Position numbers and translations under genes: made by a program | NCBI RefSeq assembly: GCF_949628215.1 | Contig: NC_134283.1 | Location: 24,964,975-25,028,974 of the forward strand | DNA from: Phalacrocorax aristotelis | Lineage: Eukaryota > Chordata > Aves > Suliformes > Phalacrocoracidae | DNA: 64,000 nucleotides | Direction: 5' to 3' | In this document: in pieces, positions 61,501-64,000 of the stretch | Numbering within the stretch: the first letter of the stretch is position 1 | Layout: each line of letters opens with the position of its first letter | Notes under the pieces: generated by a model | Seen by the model: the letters and a program-made list of their open reading frames with translations, nothing else | What the model was told of the DNA's origin: nothing | The model's database searches: none

Positions 61501-63130
61501 CAGTTGCAAACCTCCTGACCACAAAGGCCAGTGAACTTCAGTGTACTGCAAAAGAAACAATCACTTCTTAGCCTGCAGAAGAGAGTTTAGAAGAGAGCGC
61601 TGAGTAATAGGCATCACTTTTCTGTGTTGTCCTCTACAGTTTTACAAGCCATGAATTTGGTAGCATTAATCAGTAATATTGCTTCTCCCTACAGACATTG
61701 CTTCAGAAGTAGTGTATAATATGCCAGTAGGAAAGTGAAGAGTGATATTACGCATTCTTTTTAAAAGATCACCAGTAAACCAAATTTTCTTGCTTTCAGA
61801 TGTATATATTATTAGCAACTTTGTAAAACAAGCACAGTAAATTGTGTTTATAGCAGAAATAACATGTATACTTAATATTAAGAAATACTAAGAGCACTTG
61901 TAGCTAGATTATTAACAGTTTTCTGAAATATCAGATACTTCCCACATTTCGATGTTTAAATATCTTAAATTACCACCCATTTCTAAGACTGGGAAAAAAA
62001 GGAAGCATGATTGCAATGGAAGTCTTTCTTTAAATTCAGTGATTCCGCATCAGGTATTAAGGTCTAAATCCTCAATATAATTTGCCCTCCTGAAAGTCAG
62101 GACTTAGGTGGTTTGACAAAAACATACAGGCTTCAACACATGCTTCGGCTTCTTTCCAGGCCTGGGGACTTACACTGTAAGCAGTTCAGAACTAGGACTT
62201 GAGTTTTTTTTTTTCTAAGGTGCTGTGAAGACACCTGGCACATATTGCAGTACTAGGGAAATATTTTTAGAATGAACTATAAAAATCCATACTCTAAAAC
62301 TCGAACTTTAATTAGATGCTTAACATCCACATATAAAACCAGTTATCAACTGCGCTCTGAAATATCAGATACACTGCAGTTAAACTTCTAGATATTTTAA
62401 GCTGCCTTGGTTTCAGTTGCAGATTCTGGACTACTTGTGCCCTGTGATTTTGCCTGTGGCAAAGCAGGTCTGAATTAATTTTATTTCAGAAAACTCCACT
62501 GCAAGAGGTACACTGGGTACACATGGGTCAGTGAATAAAGGGCCTCTAACAATCACAAGCATGAAAGACAAGGAGTTTTGTTTCGGAGGTGTTATATTCA
62601 GCTACTGGCTCCAATTTCCTTTCATGTTCATGAGAGGTGGCAACAGGACTTTTTCAACCACGGGACCTCAAAGCTGCCTCTGCACCAGCACTCCCATTGC
62701 TTCCACTGCAGCTTGGGCTTGGCTGCAAATGTAGGGCTTTGAGGGTGGTTGATCTCCCATGCAATGACGATCTGCAGTGTTCACCAGCTGGGTGTCAACA
62801 TGATGTAAGTACAGGCAGCTGACAAAATTCAGCAGCTAACATTTCCAGGAGTCTGAACTTGCAATTCCTTCTTTTACTAAAACACCTGCCATCAGACTAG
62901 AAGATGAGGATGGCCCTGATTCATGACAGATAGCTGCCTCATGCAGCCAAGGCTTTGTATGCAGGTACATTTCAACAAAATAAATACAAGTAAATAAATA
63001 ATCAAATAATTAAACATTTAAATAATGGAATACTAAAAAGGTTCTTTCAGTGAGTTACATTCCAAATAAATTAACATGTGAAACAGTTTGAATATCAACT
63101 GCCATCATCTGGTACTACATGTCACGGCAA

Positions 63131-63182
63131 GTAAATAAATAAATAAATAAAAATAAATAAATAAATAAATAAACAAACAAAC
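63131..63182. repeat. (AAAT)n microsatellite
   Basis: About 50 bp of AAAT/TAAA repeat ending in (AAAC)3, with similar shorter tracts at 62980-63030. Simple sequence; probably length-variable. Confidence 0.95.
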
Positions 63183-64000
63183 ATGAGACAATAATGTGCA
63201 GAACCTACAATGATAGCTGACAGCAATCTTATCAAAATACTATACATGTTAATATAACATGATGTATACTAAAGGTATTACTCAAATCTGGGGAATTTAA
63301 GAGAGCTGCCAAAATCAAGAGCATATTAATCTGTTACAAAAAAGACATGTTATGGCTCCTTAATAATCTCAGATACAAATTTTTCTTCTAATTATGCTTA
63401 TGTTCTTGTGCTAATCCATTCTTTGCTTTCTTTAGGAGCATTGTGCAATTCTCCTAGAATCTCTTACTCGTTATCTGTAAAATAAAAGAAAGGAAACTTA
63501 TATAAGAACTATCTTTATTTTCCTCAGACCTGGATTTTTAGCCCATTTCTCAATAAAGCTTAGCTGGTCTGAGCCATCTAGTGAAATGCCACCACTCAAT
63601 TTCTCTAAAGGGCTCAGGACCACATAATGCAAGGCTCAGAAGTTCATGTGTCTGATGGGCATTAGGGATTCAGCTTCAACTGATGAGAGTCAGGCACCTG
63701 CCAGACTCAGCCCTTCTGAAAATTTCCATCAGTTCCCATTGGTATTTATACATGCCTCTGTACCAACAAGAGCCGCATCCACAGGACAGCATGGTCTCAT
63801 TTCAAGTGTTTCAATAGGGCTACAAGTTTACAACTTTTCAACAGTGTGACTCAGGAAACTTGGAAACTTGGAGGTCAGAGAGATTTGCATCTACATCTAA
63901 TTGGAAAAAAACCCACCCCAAACTTACAAAACAGAAGAGAGGAAGATTAAAAAAATCCTCATAATTCTTTTTGGTGTTGAGCTGAAGGAGACTATTTCCA

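Larger units (their letters stand above)
54690..64000. other. Intergenic stretch upstream of the SPINK gene
   Basis: Apart from two CR1 copies and A-rich microsatellites I recognise nothing. I looked for the 3' exons of a further SPINK gene on the minus strand, as expected from the mammalian cluster, but found no Kazal core exon. The neighbouring inhibitor genes probably lie beyond the right edge. Confidence 0.45.

Noticed and set aside
62820-62890. Minus-strand segment resembling a SPINK last exon (acceptor TTTTAG, Lys/Arg start, stop after about 15-20 codons).
   Set aside because: The terminal Cys and Gly spacing do not fit the Kazal C-terminus in any phase, and no Kazal core exon lies upstream on the minus strand.

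Overview
This is vertebrate nuclear DNA, almost certainly from a bird. Coding sequence is split into short exons with GT-AG introns. CpG-rich sequence is confined to a promoter-type island and one intergenic island. Four truncated CR1 LINE 3' ends are scattered through the window, two carrying the (ATTCTATG)-type tail and 'ggttggaaaagaccctta' signature common in avian genomes. Nothing prokaryotic or plasmid-like is present.

Two genes can be reconstructed exon by exon, both on the minus strand. The first is FBXO38, with its CpG-island promoter near 36.4-36.6 kb, a non-coding first exon ending at 36348, the start codon at 33610 and the stop codon at 11988-11990. All 21 coding exons were placed. 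Their lengths sum to 3564 nt, giving 1187 residues plus stop, with reading phase kept at every junction; the human protein is 1188 residues from memory. The second is a single-domain Kazal (SPINK-type) secreted serine protease inhibitor of 85 residues, in four exons from 54585 down to 48987, with a TATA box at 54676-54683. None of its exons except part of exon 1 is long enough to stand out as an open reading frame. Its position beside FBXO38, on the same strand, matches the mammalian SPINK5/6/7/9/13/14-FBXO38 cluster.

Layout: 1-8.78 kb holds no recognisable gene; 8.78-9.24 kb is an orphan CpG island with a 19-bp GC minisatellite; 9.3-11.4 kb is non-coding; 11.4-36.5 kb is FBXO38; 36.9-48.9 kb is intergenic with one CR1; 48.99-54.68 kb is the SPINK gene, with a CR1 in its second intron; 54.7-64 kb is intergenic with two further CR1 copies and A-rich microsatellites.

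The two genes are not known to work together. FBXO38 is an SCF ubiquitin-ligase substrate receptor and KLF7 co-activator; the SPINK protein is predicted to be a secreted trypsin-type inhibitor with Arg at P1. The observations most worth checking are a phase-compatible alternative last exon of FBXO38 encoding a short acidic tail with its own AATAAA, the SPINK gene itself, and the orphan CpG island with its G-quadruplex-prone minisatellite.
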